A stretch of DNA of 64,000 nt from Owenia fusiformis (GCA_903813345.2 CAIIXF020000012.1:6263001-6327000); one strand, 5' to 3'; positions 12,701 to 23,900 are shown, counted from the first letter of the stretch. Translations and numbers: made by a program. The notes: generated by a model from the sequence alone, not told the origin.

Positions 12701-13019
12701 GCAATTTGGTGTCATAAGAAAAAACGACAACTGTGCTTTTTACTTCAATGCCCAAATGATAAACCATTTTCCATTTGCAACTATAATCATATACTATTTT
12801 TAAAAGAAATGATTTATATTATTGAATTGATGATGTGTTATGCCTTTTCAAAAATATTTAAATTAAAAGTATTTCTACAGAAATAACGATTGATTTCTCC
12901 CTCGATTTTCTTGTGAGTACTTAGTCTATCGTCAAAGTAATGAAATTTATATTGCTAAAATATAACTTACTTGTTATCGATGCAAACAAGACCAAAACGA
13001 AGTAGCCGCCTGGTCGCAT
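582..13019 (-). CDS. Gene A: secreted multi-TSP1 cysteine-rich protein (3' end outside window)
   Basis: Twelve exons joined on the minus strand: 13019-12971, 10184-10078, 9414-9309, 9004-8810, 8488-8261, 6894-6718, 4264-4073, 3878-3600, 2798-2595, 2305-2135, 1370-1188, 770-582. The visible coding part is 2080 nt (693 aa plus one base) and stays open. Domains: signal peptide 1-16, Cx3C hairpin modules 17-87, six-Cys modules 88-228 ending in a proline run, TSP1 288-351 after one at 229-287, long-insert TSP1 352-444, third six-Cys module 445-512, short TSP1 513-569, TSP1 570-630 and 631-693. The last exon ends at a good donor (GTGAGT), so the gene continues left of base 1. Each exon has a clear counterpart in gene B. 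TSP1 proteins act outside the cell, in matrix or at the surface; the ligand is unknown. The product name is by domain only. Confidence 0.85.
1188..1370 (-). CDS. Gene A exon 11: TSP1 repeat
   Basis: Contains CSWGDWTTWK, CSVTCGEGTETQTRTR (a proper C-x-x-T-C O-fucose signature) and a final CKKTPCR. Donor A|GTAATA, phase 1-1. Matches gene B exon 11. Confidence 0.92.
2135..2305 (-). CDS. Gene A exon 10: short TSP1-like repeat
   Basis: Peptide has FTEWSCEPCTCGGTGRR and TCTRTKSLLGPPDC, ending EEQCDVE. The donor T|GTACGT splits a Cys codon, which the GC of exon 11 completes. Phase 1-1 and open throughout. Confidence 0.87.
2595..2798 (-). CDS. Gene A exon 9: six-cysteine CPPEGD module
   Basis: Starts GCPPEGDVRYGVDPSN, then ACCVNNEWKTP, QCPPSQAFEI and CRC. 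Phase 1-1. Its acceptor and first 13 codons are the unit of an 88-bp tandem array lying just upstream in the transcript. Confidence 0.88.
2759..3313. repeat. 88-bp minisatellite over the exon 9 acceptor
   Basis: Seven starts of the unit GTCTACCCCATACCTCAC fall at 88-base steps (T at 2762, 2850, 2938, 3026, 3114, 3202, 3290). Each full unit copies the polypyrimidine/AG acceptor and the first codons of exon 9, so the intron carries decoy acceptors. Copies differ by few bases, which suggests recent expansion. Confidence 0.95.
3600..3878 (-). CDS. Gene A exon 8: long-insert TSP1 variant with furin-like site
   Basis: Starts KCKWSEWSEW and has RTCNRTRTCTACSC, then an insert with HTRSRRGSQD, ending SIQHKSEQCC. 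RSRR fits the furin R-x-R-R pattern. NIT and NRT are possible N-glycosylation sites. Donor is G|GTCAGA, weaker than GTGAGA in gene B. Confidence 0.87.
4073..4264 (-). CDS. Gene A exon 7: TSP1 repeat
   Basis: Peptide has CEWSQWSLWTTRNDERC, NCGGGTITKYR and a terminal CNTACC. Phase 1-1, donor A|GTGAGC. The CSRNCG signature lacks the usual Ser/Thr before the second Cys. Confidence 0.9.
4265..6717. other. Intron 6 of gene A with repeats
   Basis: Holds a piece of the SINE-like dispersed repeat (about 4330-4480), a short stretch resembling a tRNA B box near 4540-4560, further copies of the dispersed repeat near 5520-5680, and a hairpin at 6161-6220. No exon was found. Confidence 0.6.
6161..6220. 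repeat. Near-perfect hairpin
   Basis: CTTTCACAAGGTGATATTCC on the left pairs with GGAATATCACTTGTGAAAG on the right around a GC-rich loop. It could be a tiny MITE or a structured RNA. Confidence 0.8.
6718..6894 (-). CDS. Gene A exon 6: TSP1 repeat
   Basis: Contains CKWSKWSSW (C-mannosylation-type WxxW) and CSKLCGTG, which lacks the Ser/Thr of an O-fucose site. Donor chosen as T|GTAAGA, because the split codon T+GT then rebuilds the last Cys of the repeat. The hAT element ends 54 bp from the acceptor. Confidence 0.9.
6949..7748. mobile_element. Non-autonomous hAT-like element, 800 bp
   Basis: The left end reads TAGGGATCCCACGATAC and the right end GTGGGATCCCTA. Perfect 8-bp duplications GTTGTCAC flank it at 6941-6948 and 7749-7756, as expected for hAT transposition. 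No transposase frame is visible. It contains a poly-G tract and sits in gene A intron 5, 54 bp from the exon 6 acceptor. Confidence 0.93.
8261..8488 (-). CDS. Gene A exon 5: six-cysteine module with proline linker
   Basis: Starts ECPDRSDPRYG, continues EQCCIDGTFH, YLCTRV, ECPKGQKFVI, then a CGC pair and the linker TPTPPPPPPVG. The linker probably spaces the N-terminal modules from the TSP1 array. Donor G|GTAGGT, phase 1-1. Confidence 0.88.
8810..9004 (-). CDS. Gene A exon 4: six-cysteine CPPPGD module
   Basis: Starts ACPPPGDPQYG, has a CC pair (KCCIKNIWH), then FLCQHV, QCKKGEVFSI and a final CKC. Phase 1-1 with donor GTAAGT. The spacing C...CC...C...C...C.C recurs in exons 5 and 9 and in gene C. 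It faintly recalls CBM14/peritrophin chitin-binding repeats (CPxGxxF near the end), but I cannot assign a family. Confidence 0.88.
9034..9197. mobile_element. Small fold-back element (MITE-like)
   Basis: ATTCTCGAATGCAACTAACG at the left is matched by the inverse of CGTTAGTTGCATTCGCGAAT at the right. It lies in gene A intron 3, between exons 4 and 3. Confidence 0.8.
9309..9414 (-). CDS. Gene A exon 3: second Cx3C hairpin module
   Basis: Phase 0 acceptor (AACAG) matches the phase 0 donor of exon 2; ends CCG G|GTAGCT in phase 1. Contains VCWKVC, then GVKFALFPC and a last C-x3-C, followed by IKPG. The gene B homologue keeps VCWKVC and GVKFALFPC exactly. Confidence 0.87.
10078..10184 (-). CDS. 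Gene A exon 2: Cx3C hairpin module
   Basis: Reads from acceptor TTTCAG in phase 1 to donor CAG|GTAGGC in phase 0. The peptide begins SCGQKEKSRGKIYAPC and holds C-x3-C-x7-C-x2-C. Gene B exon 2 and gene C exon 2 align with it, but they have C-x3-C at both ends, so this copy is one residue short in the second pair. Confidence 0.85.
11575..12767 (-). mobile_element. LINE reverse-transcriptase remnant in gene A intron 1
   Basis: A 210-codon frame (12767-12135) matches the 3' part of non-LTR reverse transcriptases, with VVYVGNILNK, CKIWKRFILTTACFGCELW and ICQGLPWRT. A second piece (11874-11575) has CKACKVQTSDVVKHALLQC, the C-x2-C...H...C tail motif. Frameshifts separate them and no 5' half is present, so it is dead. 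Confidence 0.8.
12971..13019 (-). CDS. Gene A exon 1: signal peptide
   Basis: Encodes MRPGGYFVLVLFASIT, a hydrophobic leader, then splits a codon at A|GTAAGT (phase 1). Gene B exon 1 encodes MRPGGSFVLVIFVLVLA, sharing the MRPGG start. A TATA-like element lies about 50 bp upstream. This exon is too short for most ORF finders. Confidence 0.85.
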
Positions 13020-13065
13020 TATTACCCGATCTGTGAGTCTCGTCCAACATCATGTAATATCAGCA

Positions 13066-13074
13066 TATTTTATA
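13066..13074 (-). promoter_or_regulatory. Likely TATA box of gene A
   Basis: TATAAAATA on the minus strand, about 47-55 bp before the ATG. The gene B promoter has TATATGATA at the corresponding place, and similarity between the two upstream regions continues for about 400 bp. Confidence 0.55.
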
Positions 13075-14029
13075 TGCACACAAACTATTAATCCAAAAAG
13101 ACATTTGAAAAATTAGTATTTTATACAGGAAATGCCATCATTCATACAACAATACATATTATCTATTATATCGCATGCTGTGTCCACAGAAAGCTACCCG
13201 ATTTGACAAAAACTAATGAAGATATAAAAAATGATTTTCTCGTTCTTTGTGTTAAATGTACCTATTGAGGTTTAATCTATTTGGCAAATAATTCATCCGG
13301 TAGCATCGTTCCTTTGTTTAAAGCCTTATGTTGAAAAATTATGTTAAATTACATCAATTAATAGAGGTAAATGGCTGGTTTAAAGATCATATACTATTGT
13401 TGCTAATACATATTACATTTCAAGGTTAAAGGCAACAAACGATTTATTGGAAGTCCGGAATCGTTTTACACAATGGAATCATCACTGTATGTATCCATTG
13501 TGGATTATTGAGATCTAGCCGTAAATAATCCAGGGTTTATCATATTGTATCGTATTATTGTAAAAGTAGAACTGAATCGCGCAAATGAGTAATAAAGGAA
13601 TGGAAATAATATCGGCATATAGTCTACTCATTAACGAGAAGTATCACTGTGATAGGGGAGACTTTTTTAGTCATCTTTAAATAATATGTTAAAAATTATA
13701 TAAGTCACTCCATTACCCATTAACTAAATGAGGCCTAATCATTTTAGCATATAATTGTGTCAGGGTCCGGTTTGTATTTTGATTTGATTTCAGGATTTAA
13801 CTCTACCATTCAGCCTAACATCCTTGATTCTTAGAAACCTTTATCATTAAATTCCTTCCAAAATATTGATTTTTTCTGATGACAATGTTCTCATTATTCC
13901 AAATAGGTTTCCGCAATACAATACGTTGACATAAGTCCTACATTGGCTTTATGAATAAGGCTTCTATACTTTTAACCCGTTCCGTTAACGTAACAATGGT
14001 GAGGTATTAAATCGACGATTTTGCTGTCT

Positions 14030-14220
14030 TCTGAGATATTTTTTCGCAAATATGTTTATTTTCTAAAACATATGATACTGATACACGTTTCTGATCTTAA
14101 TGTCGGTCGTGGGAATTCCGCCAACAACGCGTGAAATAAGGAAAAAAGAAAACTCGTACCTTCGACGTTCCGACATTTTTCTATCAAAACCACCGTAATC
14201 GAGCGGATCACCAGTGTGAG
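14030..14220 (-). repeat. Dispersed repeat copy with short frame
   Basis: The minus strand encodes MSERRRYEFSFFLISRVVGG. An inverted copy at 19260-19490 encodes a similar peptide starting MSESRTHDFYFFLISRVVG. Both copies share the flank GATCC.CTCGATTACG. Possibly the end of a DNA transposon. Confidence 0.65.
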
Positions 14221-14715
14221 GGATATTCGACGTATATTCTGTTTGGATTGAAAACAGTTTATATGGATCTATGAAGCAGTCTGCCTTATGATTTATGAAT
14301 TGATGGAGATCCTTCTTCTTAGAGGGAGATCGATACAAAAAATCTAAAGAATTTCCATATTTTGAAGATTCCCGATCCAATCAACCTTTGACATGAGTCA
14401 AATCCATTCGATCCAATTCACCTATCAAACTTTACCCCCGATTGTGGTTAGATTTTGTCATACTGATTTCCTTAGATCTCAGAGAAGTCGATCATAATTT
14501 TGTTCAAAGTACAATATGTTGAACAATCGACAGATTGTTAATCATTCCTGATACCTACAGAGTTAACACAATTGAAACTACTTATCAGAGAACAATCAAG
14601 TTCAGATGTTTGTAGTCACAATGGCAATGAAAATATAACCTCTTCGATGCCAATCATTTTCAGACGTTCCCCACGTCTAGTTTGCGAAAAAATACAAAGA
14701 CGAAATGTAAATCTA

Positions 14716-15215
14716 ACACCCCAGTCACATTTCCTGCGGCCGCCATGCGGCCTATCATTTCTGCGGCCAGTAACATTTCTACGCCCCCCGTGGAATTTCT
14801 ACGCTCTCATACTTTTGCAGTCACATTTCCCACGGCAGCCGCACGGTGAATTTTAAATTTCTGTTGATAAATAATACTTTTTTCATTGTATTTACATCGG
14901 GACAATTTATAAATGTTATTCATAGTGCTAGGATGTAATATCAAATCAAAAGAAAAATCGTAAAACATTGACAAATAATGATTCAATCTTGTTGAGCCAG
15001 TTGATTTCTACGGGGACCTCAGAAATGAACAAATATTATATATATAACTCCGAGTTATAATTTCTACGGCGACCCTGCGGCCTGTAAAAAACTGGATACG
15101 CCGTACGGAGGCCGCAAGGCGAGCGTAGTTTTCTTACGCTCGCCGCAGGAATACACTGATTTAATTGATCTGCGATCGACGCACGGCCTCCGTGCGACAA
15201 ATGTGACTGGGGTGT
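14716..15215. mobile_element. GC-rich inverted-repeat element
   Basis: The ends ACACCCCAGTCACATTT and AAATGTGACTGGGGTGT are exact inverses, 500 bp apart. The inside has several CGGCCGCC-type palindromes and is far richer in GC than its surroundings. No coding capacity. Confidence 0.8.
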
Positions 15216-15699
15216 AAATAGGAACGAAGTATACATAACATACAGACCAATATGCATTTATTTTTTAGGCCAATAGCAATAACAGAATTCCTGTTGTATT
15301 GTAAAATAAAAACCTATTAATTCAGTCTGATTCAATTTGGGACAAGTTCACACTGCGAGGTGAGTGAGGTCAAGCAGCCAAAAGCAATAGCAATGTGTAA
15401 AATAAAAAAGCGGGTCAATTCTGGATAAGGTAATACGAACTTAAATTTAAACAAAATACTTTCTTAAAGAACGTTGGTGTTTTTACTGTTGAACATTTCC
15501 ATTTTTTATCTTTTCAGCTATTCCTCTGGCTATTGACGGCCTGGACACTCCATGTTGCTGAAGCTGGTACGCTACTAATGCATTATTAACACTTTATTCG
15601 AGACGAAAAGTTTGGGTCACATGATAATTCTTCATCTGGTGTTTAGTAGAAATTGTTCAACCGTTTGAGCGGTCTCTGGTGTCAAATGAACCAGTACTT

Positions 15700-16801
15700 A
15701 GTACCCCGGACAGGTTGTATGATGCAGTCGTTTTTTTTATTTTATTTGCAATAGAACAACCATTTTTATTGAAATGTTCAAGATTTATTCTGGAGACAAT
15801 TTCCAACATGGAAAATAAATATTTTATCAAAATTTCCAATTTTATGATTTTGACAGGCTTTTTTCAAAAACACTACACTGTCAATAAAATACAGGTTTTT
15901 GCTTGAACAATTGAACTTTTAACGTCATTTTAAATATTGTCTGGCTATGGAATTTCCGGCCGCCTAGTCTTTCCAGATATATCTGTTGCCATCTATTAAT
16001 AATTATGGCTGATTATTGTTATTCACTTGAGTCATATTCAATATTATTACAGTGCATTAGCCCAATAAAAATTTGTTGCTCTTGGCCTCGTTTTGTGAAG
16101 CGTTCCCTAGATTGAGCCCAGATAGAGGAGGTCAATCTTCTTGTCCACAGACATGAGTTCAACCCGGTCACTGTTCAATACTGTCCAAAATAAAGTAAAG
16201 CATTACGAATCTCCTATTTGAAGTATTCTTGGCATTAGATCCTTCAGAGATGTTAATACAGCTGTGTCAAATTTTATCATGAAATTGTCAGGGAGACCTG
16301 ACATTTTAAAAGCATGGTACAATTTACGTGCCACGGGCTGGCATGCTGAGTGACGGTTGCGGAAAAACCCAGTGGAGAAAAAGGTGCGTTTTCAGAGAAA
16401 TTTGGACCCAAAATGACAAGTTATTCATTGGCCTAATGCACTGTAATAATATTAGGCCTATTGAATATGACTAAAATGAATAACAATAATCAGCCACAAT
16501 TAATATGGCATCAAATACATCTGGAAAGACTTTAGGCTGTCAAAAATCCAATAGCTAGACAATCTTTGAAATGACGTCAAAAGTTCAATTGTTTAAGCAA
16601 AAACCTGTATTTTATTGACAGTGTAGTGTTTTTGAAAAAAGCTCGTCAAAACCATAAAATTGGAAATTTTGACAAAATATTTATTTTCCATGTTGGAAAT
16701 TGTCTCCAGAATAAAATATGAAAATTTCAATAAGAATGGTTGTTCTGTTGCAAATATAGAGTAAAAAAACGACTGCATCATACAACCTGTCCGGGGTACT
16801 A
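15700..16801. mobile_element. Long fold-back element between genes A and B
   Basis: Arms of roughly 365 bp (15700-16065 and 16433-16801) are inverted copies of each other, starting AGTACCCCGGACAGG. The arms read the same nonsense peptide in opposite directions (for example ISNMENKYF), so those frames are not genes. The loop is about 370 bp. Confidence 0.88.
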
Positions 16802-17615
16802 TTAATCCATTGGAAATACAGTAGGGCGATGAAAAGTAAGACACAAACGGGTCTAGGTTATTCACTATAAAATCACTTGAACGGCACATCGTTGAAATGA
16901 TACGTACTTTTGAAGTTGTCTTTTGTAAAGGTAAAGCGCATGGACTGGAACTCAACTATTACTCGGAATTATTACATAATATTTTTTTTTATTTGCAGGC
17001 GGAGGCAAGGGTGGTAAAAAGGAAAGTACGTACTAAGTTTCAACATTAAATAGAAGTTAAAACAGTAAAGGTATTTTGATTCTATTTTTAAAATGATTTA
17101 GAGTTAATTCAGATTTGTTATCATTCGTAAGTCGATGGACCTCCATCCATAGACAACGGAGTTGCCCAACCAGGGTCCAGTGTTTCTGCATCATTTTTCT
17201 GCTAATTTTAATTCTTCGATATATTTCACTTTCAAACTGTTATGAAATCAACATGATCACGGTCAATATAATATATCCAAAGTCAACGACATTATTTTAG
17301 ATTTTAAAACTATACTGTATTTTTAACCTAATTCAAATCAGTCATATTGAAAGACAAAGAAATAAAAATTCAAACGTAAAGAGGCTTTAACACGTAGTTC
17401 AATGGGGGAGCTAAGGTTGCTAAACTTATGTCGGGGAGTGTATGTACAGTATATATTATATTTGCTAGTTGCTATCCATTACTTGACTGATCACCCCTCG
17501 TGTGTCAACTCCCAGCATCTTCTGTAGTTTTGGGTTTTAGGAGGTTGATTAATTTCAAATTGTATATATTAAATCTCGAACATAAAACACTCAATTCGTG
17601 AATCAAAAATATTAA

Positions 17616-17621
17616 TTTATT
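17616..17621 (-). terminator. Probable poly(A) signal of gene B
   Basis: AATAAA on the minus strand, about 118 bp after the stop codon of gene B. Confidence 0.5.
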
Positions 17622-17738
17622 TCAACTTACAGAGAAACATACCAAAATGTATTTTGAAATTGGAGCAATGCAATCATTCATCAATTTTAATAATTCGGTT
17701 AAGGAATTTGATAATTCACAATCACGACGTCACAAATA

Positions 17739-17962
17739 TTAAAGACAGCATGTAGAACCTTTCTCAATTGATACTCCATCGCACGGATAGCTACCGTGTC
17801 TCTTTCGACGTTGAACACGTTCATCATCAACACTTCGACCTACGGGACATATTGGACACATCCTTGTTCGCACTAGTCTTCCTGGTATCGTGCACCCGAT
17901 GACATACACTCCTGAGACTTGTTGGCATGTCCAGGGTTCCCACGGTTGCCAGATACCACAAC
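17739..17962 (-). CDS. Gene B exon 20: terminal TSP1-like module with RRKR site
   Basis: Starts SCGIWQPWEPWTC, has VRTRMCPICPVGRS and VQRRKRHGS, ending GSTCCL and a TAA stop. Homologous to gene C exon 13 (CGIWDSWGPWTC), but where C splices onward this one stops. RRKR fits furin cleavage. Confidence 0.88.
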
Positions 17963-20900
17963 CTGTATGCGAAAGGTTACATATTACGTTTGTGGTCGCA
18001 AGTAAAATATACACAAACGATTGTTAAGTGATCCATCCCATAACCTCTGAGAGATCAGACACATATCATGTGTCACAAGTATGGATAGAATTACAGCGAA
18101 GAGATGCATTTCAAATACAGCACAGTTTATTTTGCTTCGAGCTGGTTAAGTACAGACGGGTTGGTTGATCAGGTTTGACACATATAAAATGGGTATGAAG
18201 TTAAATAAGTTGATGAAAAAGCATCTCGTTTAATGTACGATATTTTACCACAATCTGTACACTAAACAGACTGTTCAATACGAAAATAAGTGGTGTGGAT
18301 ATCATTTGCCAAGGTGCGGATATTAATGGAGTACCCAACATGCTTAATTGGTGAAATATCACGAAAATATATTCAAAAGTGGCCATTGATATCCGCACAT
18401 TGCGCACGTGATATCCGCACCCTTGTTTTCGTTTAGCACAGTATGCATATAGTGAACCTTAAGGTTCAAACATGTGTGGTATATGTGTGTTACTTTGAAT
18501 CGATTACACAATCTTAATATTGTGCTTTGTTGATTATGCGGATTGATATTGACACGTTGAAATGAGTATTAGCTATCAATTTTAAATTTATTCTCCAAGA
18601 AGTATTGCAATGACTTCAGTATGAATGAAATGTCCCTTGGTATTGTAATATTTACAGTATGAATGGCTCCTATGCGTATAATATATATGATCACAGCAGA
18701 TCCGGAGTAGTAAAGGTTAATGCAAGATTAGTTACAATAAAAGCAAAAATGAGATCTAGACAATAAATACAACGACTTGTATTTTCAAGTGCTTAGTATA
18801 TACCTTTTATTTTAAAATATGCTTTTTGAAAATGATTTTTCATAGTATTTATACAAATCAAACCTTACTAGAATAATTTGTAAACTCCATTGTTCCCATT
18901 CCTTTAACTTTCTTCTCTCTTGGATAGTTTGATATTTATCAAGTTTGATGAAAGATACATTTAATAACAGTGTAGGAGTTATACATTGACTTTTTGACTA
19001 TATTGACTTTTATGGTTTCTTTTGGTTAACTTACTTGGACATCCTTGCGTATTACATCGTTTCGTTTTTTGTTCTTCTGAAACTCCAGGACAAACTGGTG
19101 AACTCCCGCTAGTATTGAACGTCTTTGTTCTTGTTCGGTAAAAGTTAATACTGCCCCCTCCGCATGTTACTGGGCAAGTGCGACTAAATTCACCGTTTCT
19201 AGGTATCCAAGGACTCCAACTGGACCATTTACAACCTGAGAACGTAGATATAGAAGTTCTTACTTATTCACTAGTGATCCACTCGATTACGCTGGTTACC
19301 GAAACGAATCGTTTCGGAAAAATGTCGGAATCTCGAACGCACGATTTTTATTTTTTCCTTATTTCACGCGTTGTGGGCAGAATTCTCACGACATTTTTTA
19401 TCACAAAAGTGTGTCAGTATTATATAAAAATGTACATGTTTGCGAACAAATAGTTCAGAAGACAACAGAATCGTCAATTTACTGGAGAGGTTAAGCTACC
19501 GTATAGAATCCAAAACGCAACTTAAACGTATCAATCGGCCCTATACAAATACATGTAGAGTTCACACATAAATAGCCGTTTAGCTCTAGTGTTTGTTTAG
19601 ACTACACCATAGCTTGTAATGATTACATAGTATCCCATTGATGAAGTTCAATAGCTGGTTTTCTAATACATATTTTAAAGAGACTCTATTGAGACTTCTC
19701 TGTGGCATTTTTTCTTTATTCCTTTTTGTTTTGAATTTTTAACACCATAACATTAACTAACTACTCAATATGCAACTTTTCACCACGTAGAATTTTAAAA
19801 TATTAAGTTTGAAAATTCCATTTTTATAATGGAGCTCAATGGGGAAAACTACATAATTTGAATTATTTTCAAACATAGCGGCGCGATTTTGATAAAATTG
19901 ACAGATATAATAAATATTGGTTAGACGAAATGTTTGATGAAAAATGAAGAAAAATCACCGTCCTGGTTATGCAAACCATAGAAAAATCTGAAATAATCTT
20001 AAAAACCTGTAAAAATAGATTGAAGGGGGTGATATTCATTTCTAATGTGCCTTTCACTACTACGGGGTAACCATAATTTTGGTACTGATTTGATTTTTCA
20101 ATGAAAATCATTTCTATAGTGTATAGTCAGTTTAAATAATACAATTGCTATATTTCTTTACTGAACAGTGCAATCATTTATTTATTTTGTAGTAATGCAA
20201 ACTACTTATTATACAGTTGGTAAAATATTAAAATAATTCTATTAAAATTAAAGCATTGAGATGATACTTAAATAATTACAAATTATATTGATAGGCATAT
20301 TATATTATAGGATTTAAGCCAATGACTCAATGCATTGTAGATGATTAAATTTAACATATGTCCTGATTCTAGACTATGAACGAGGGTGGTAGTCCGAATT
20401 CAAAGCCTAGACTAGAAGACATAAGTGAATTGAAGCATCCACTATTCATTGAATCATGTGCTTAAATTCAATTTCACACATTGCAAAATATTTTTTACAA
20501 TTTCACTTAACAGAATGATATTTTTTCAAAGATATGTTGTACTTTCAGAATCATTTGCTTCAAAGAATTGAACTATGGTGGCCTTAACTCGTTATTTTAC
20601 AATTTTTGCTGTAACTGGAAAGGAGGCGAGCGATTTTGTTCATATTTGGTATATGAATACTATAAGCATGGCACACTGTCTAATGACTCTTCTGGTAGAA
20701 GGCGGCCATTTAAACGTATTTTACTATAACACGGAAAGTAGTGGAGCGATTTTGTTCATATTTGGTATGTGAATACTATAAGCATGGTACACTGTCTAAT
20801 GACACTTTTGGTTGAAGGCAGCCATTTTGAAAAATGGCCGTCATTTCAACGTATTTTACTATAACTTGAAAAGTAGTAGAGCGATTTTGTTCATATTTGA

Positions 20901-23900
20901 TGCGTGAATACTATAAGCGTGGCACACTGTCTAATGACACTTTTGCTAGAAGGTGGCCATTTTGAAAAATGGCTGCCATTTTTGCTGTATACTTTGTTTG
21001 TAAAAAAATGCCAGCCATGGCTGTTCGATGGGATTTGCTACACTTTGGTGTTGCTGTTGTCTAGTTGAAGGATGGATGGACGGATAAATGGAGGGGTCTC
21101 TATAGCTTATCCCCTAATCTTCGTTGGATTGAACAATTGTGAATATGGTTTGTTGGACAAATAAAACTTATTGAATGTCTAAAAGCAAATAATGAAGTGG
21201 TAATTTATTTAAAATCATTAGAATCTCAAACATGCTTGCTTTGGTCTAGTCACTTAATTCCTAAATGTCCCGTAATTAGTATCTATATACCTTTTTAGAT
21301 GCAGTGAAGGAGTTAAATCATTGGGATATGAATAAATCATGCAAAACATATTTTGTACATACTTCTCATCATTTAGGGTTACCCAGTAGTTTACAAGCTG
21401 ACCTTTGCAAAATATATTTCACTTACTATCCTCATTCGCTATTACGCTATCTAGTTTCTTTCCAAATTGGCCTGAATTGCCTGGTTTATTGGTTTAAGCG
21501 AACCGTCCATTTCGTCGAACCATCATTTTGCTAAGGTTGTTTGTGATGAATATACAATATTCAGTTACATATAACTGTACAGCAACTTTATGCAAGGGAA
21601 GGTAATTGTGCGAGAGCACGCACATAAAGTACACGAAGTATTGACCCACTTGTCACAGTGAATCTTATAAACAGTGCATGAAGTTTTTTCTATGCAATGA
21701 TTGGCTCACAGTTACTTATAGTGTAAGTTATTTTATTTCTGTACAGTGCGGAATAGAGTGTATAAACTTTTACAGTTTCAAGCAGGTTTTAGTGTTTTCT
21801 GACCAATGATATATTCAGACTTATTCATTTCACGATTATGTAATACTGACTTACATATCTGTATAGCATATCTTTAAACGAGCTCGTTTCGTAAGATTAT
21901 TGGGGTTAAATCATGCCTAACATACATCATCTTCTTCAGAAAGAATTATACTCTGCATCGAAATCAAAATTGCAAGGATAGTATTCAACAGACATGAGTA
22001 TAATGATTCCCGTTGATAGCAACGTGAAATTTCTAAATCTCCCGTTCTAAACACGCAACTTTGAAGTTGAACGGGTATCTGAAGTAGACTAAAGCGATAC
22101 AATCCTATGTTGATTCAATGTACTTTGCGTTTACGTATACGTTTTGAAAAACCGTATTTGCTTAACCTCTCCAATACCTCAATTAAGTAACGTAAACGGA
22201 ATCGGTTAGAAATGCAGATCTTAACCTTTTTTCGAAGTTCCGTTTACGTAACGTGTATTGTAATGACTTCAGTATAAATAAAATGTCCGTCGCTGTTGTG
22301 GTATCAGATTGTGATAGAAAATGGTTGGGGATGAAGGGGGGGGGGGGGGCTAAAAGGTCAGTGAGGCAAATAAGAAGGTGGTATGAAATTACTACAGCAG
22401 TTGATTGTGAACTGTGAAGCGCAGACATGACTTCAAAATCACCAAAATGTCGAGGGACATTGTACAATTCATCCAAGTTTAAGTATATAAGACACGAGAT
22501 TTCAGAAATCAAATCGGAAGGCAGTTCCGAGAAAACATATATACTGCTCAAATTTTGCAGAACTCTTTATTTATGTCGGCAATTCTTTTTTCCGGCAAAC
22601 GCTTTGAAGAATTCCCATCATTGTAGAACGCTCACAACCAATAAATGGTTCAAATCGTGTCCCTAATGACCCAGCTAAATTATGTAGTATTTAGAATAGT
22701 AAACGAAATGATAGCACTAAGATTGTACGTGTCCACTATTTCGAAATTGGTGTGACAATTATGGACAAAGGTATACCTGACGTAAGAGACAATAGAGTAA
22801 ATACTGATCGACTTACATTGATTGGTGTTGCATGACAATGTACGCATTTCAAAATCCGATCCTGGGCAGATAGGTGACCCACCAATGACGTTCTCCAGTT
22901 TAGTCCTTCGTCTGGTACTAGTGGAAACTCCTCCACCACAAATAACTGAGCAAATACCATTAATCCATTGGGTCCAATCAGTCCATCGGCATCCTATACA
23001 TAATGTTTCATTACTGTAAGTGTTAAAGTGAGTTTACAATAACTTAAATCTAGCGGAGATATGCTGTTTGTTAATTTCGTATTAGTTCTGTTTTATTTCA
23101 AAGTAGTCACGTTAATTTTTTACCTCGGCATGGAACCCTTGTACATGGTACACTTTTACTGTCAGCGGTACTACCGAAACAATCTAAAGACCCTTCGGGG
23201 TCTGTACCCCATGTTTTGTTCCTTGATCGTATCTGACTCTCAAATCCAGACCCACAACTTACAGAACATAAACCAGGGACCCAACGTCCCCAGTTCGACC
23301 ACAAACAGGCTACAATACAAAATATATACACTTTAATGCATCTTAAAATGTAGTAAAAATGAAATGCAAGCTTTGTGAGCCAATAAAAATAAGATCTGGA
23401 CAAAATATACAACAGCTTTGTATCTACAATCAATCACCATGAACATTTTTTTAGAAAAATATTTTTCACATCATTTATAAAAATCAAATCAATTTGAAAA
23501 CATTTGATTTTTTGTAATCTATGCAAACCTACACGTAATAGTAGGTTGCTTATAAACTTAAACCACCTTTCGTCCGGTTCGCTTGTAACGAACACTTTGG
23601 TCGACATAGCTTTCATTTCCATTTCCCCTTTCCTTCTTTCTTGGATAATTTGATGATTATTGTGTTTGATGAAAGATACACATGATTATAATGTATAATA
23701 GGAGTAATGTGCTAAATACCGACTTCTATGATTTTTTGATTCACTTACTTGGACAATCTTGAGTATTACATCGTTCCGTCTTTTGTTCCTCTGAGACTCC
23801 TGGACAATCTGGTAAACCCCCAGTACCCAATATCTTTGTTCTTGTCCGGTAAGCATTTATAATACCACCTCCACAAGTCACTGGACAACTCCCACCAATT

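Larger units (their letters stand above)
13020..17738. other. Intergenic region between genes A and B
   Basis: The first 400 bp beside gene A match the gene B upstream region. The rest holds a dispersed repeat at 14.0-14.2 kb, a GC-rich inverted-repeat element at 14.7-15.2 kb, a fold-back element at 15.7-16.8 kb and the 3' flank of gene B. No host exon was found. Confidence 0.65.
19236..22816. other. Intron 18 of gene B
   Basis: Contains the dispersed repeat copy at 19260-19490 and a three-unit tandem repeat at 20628-20990. A poly-G tract lies near 22338-22350. No exon was found. Confidence 0.6.

Noticed and set aside
15657-16955. Similar peptides on opposite strands at 15.7-15.9 and 16.6-16.95 kb
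   Set aside because: They are the two arms of an inverted repeat and have no domain or splice context.
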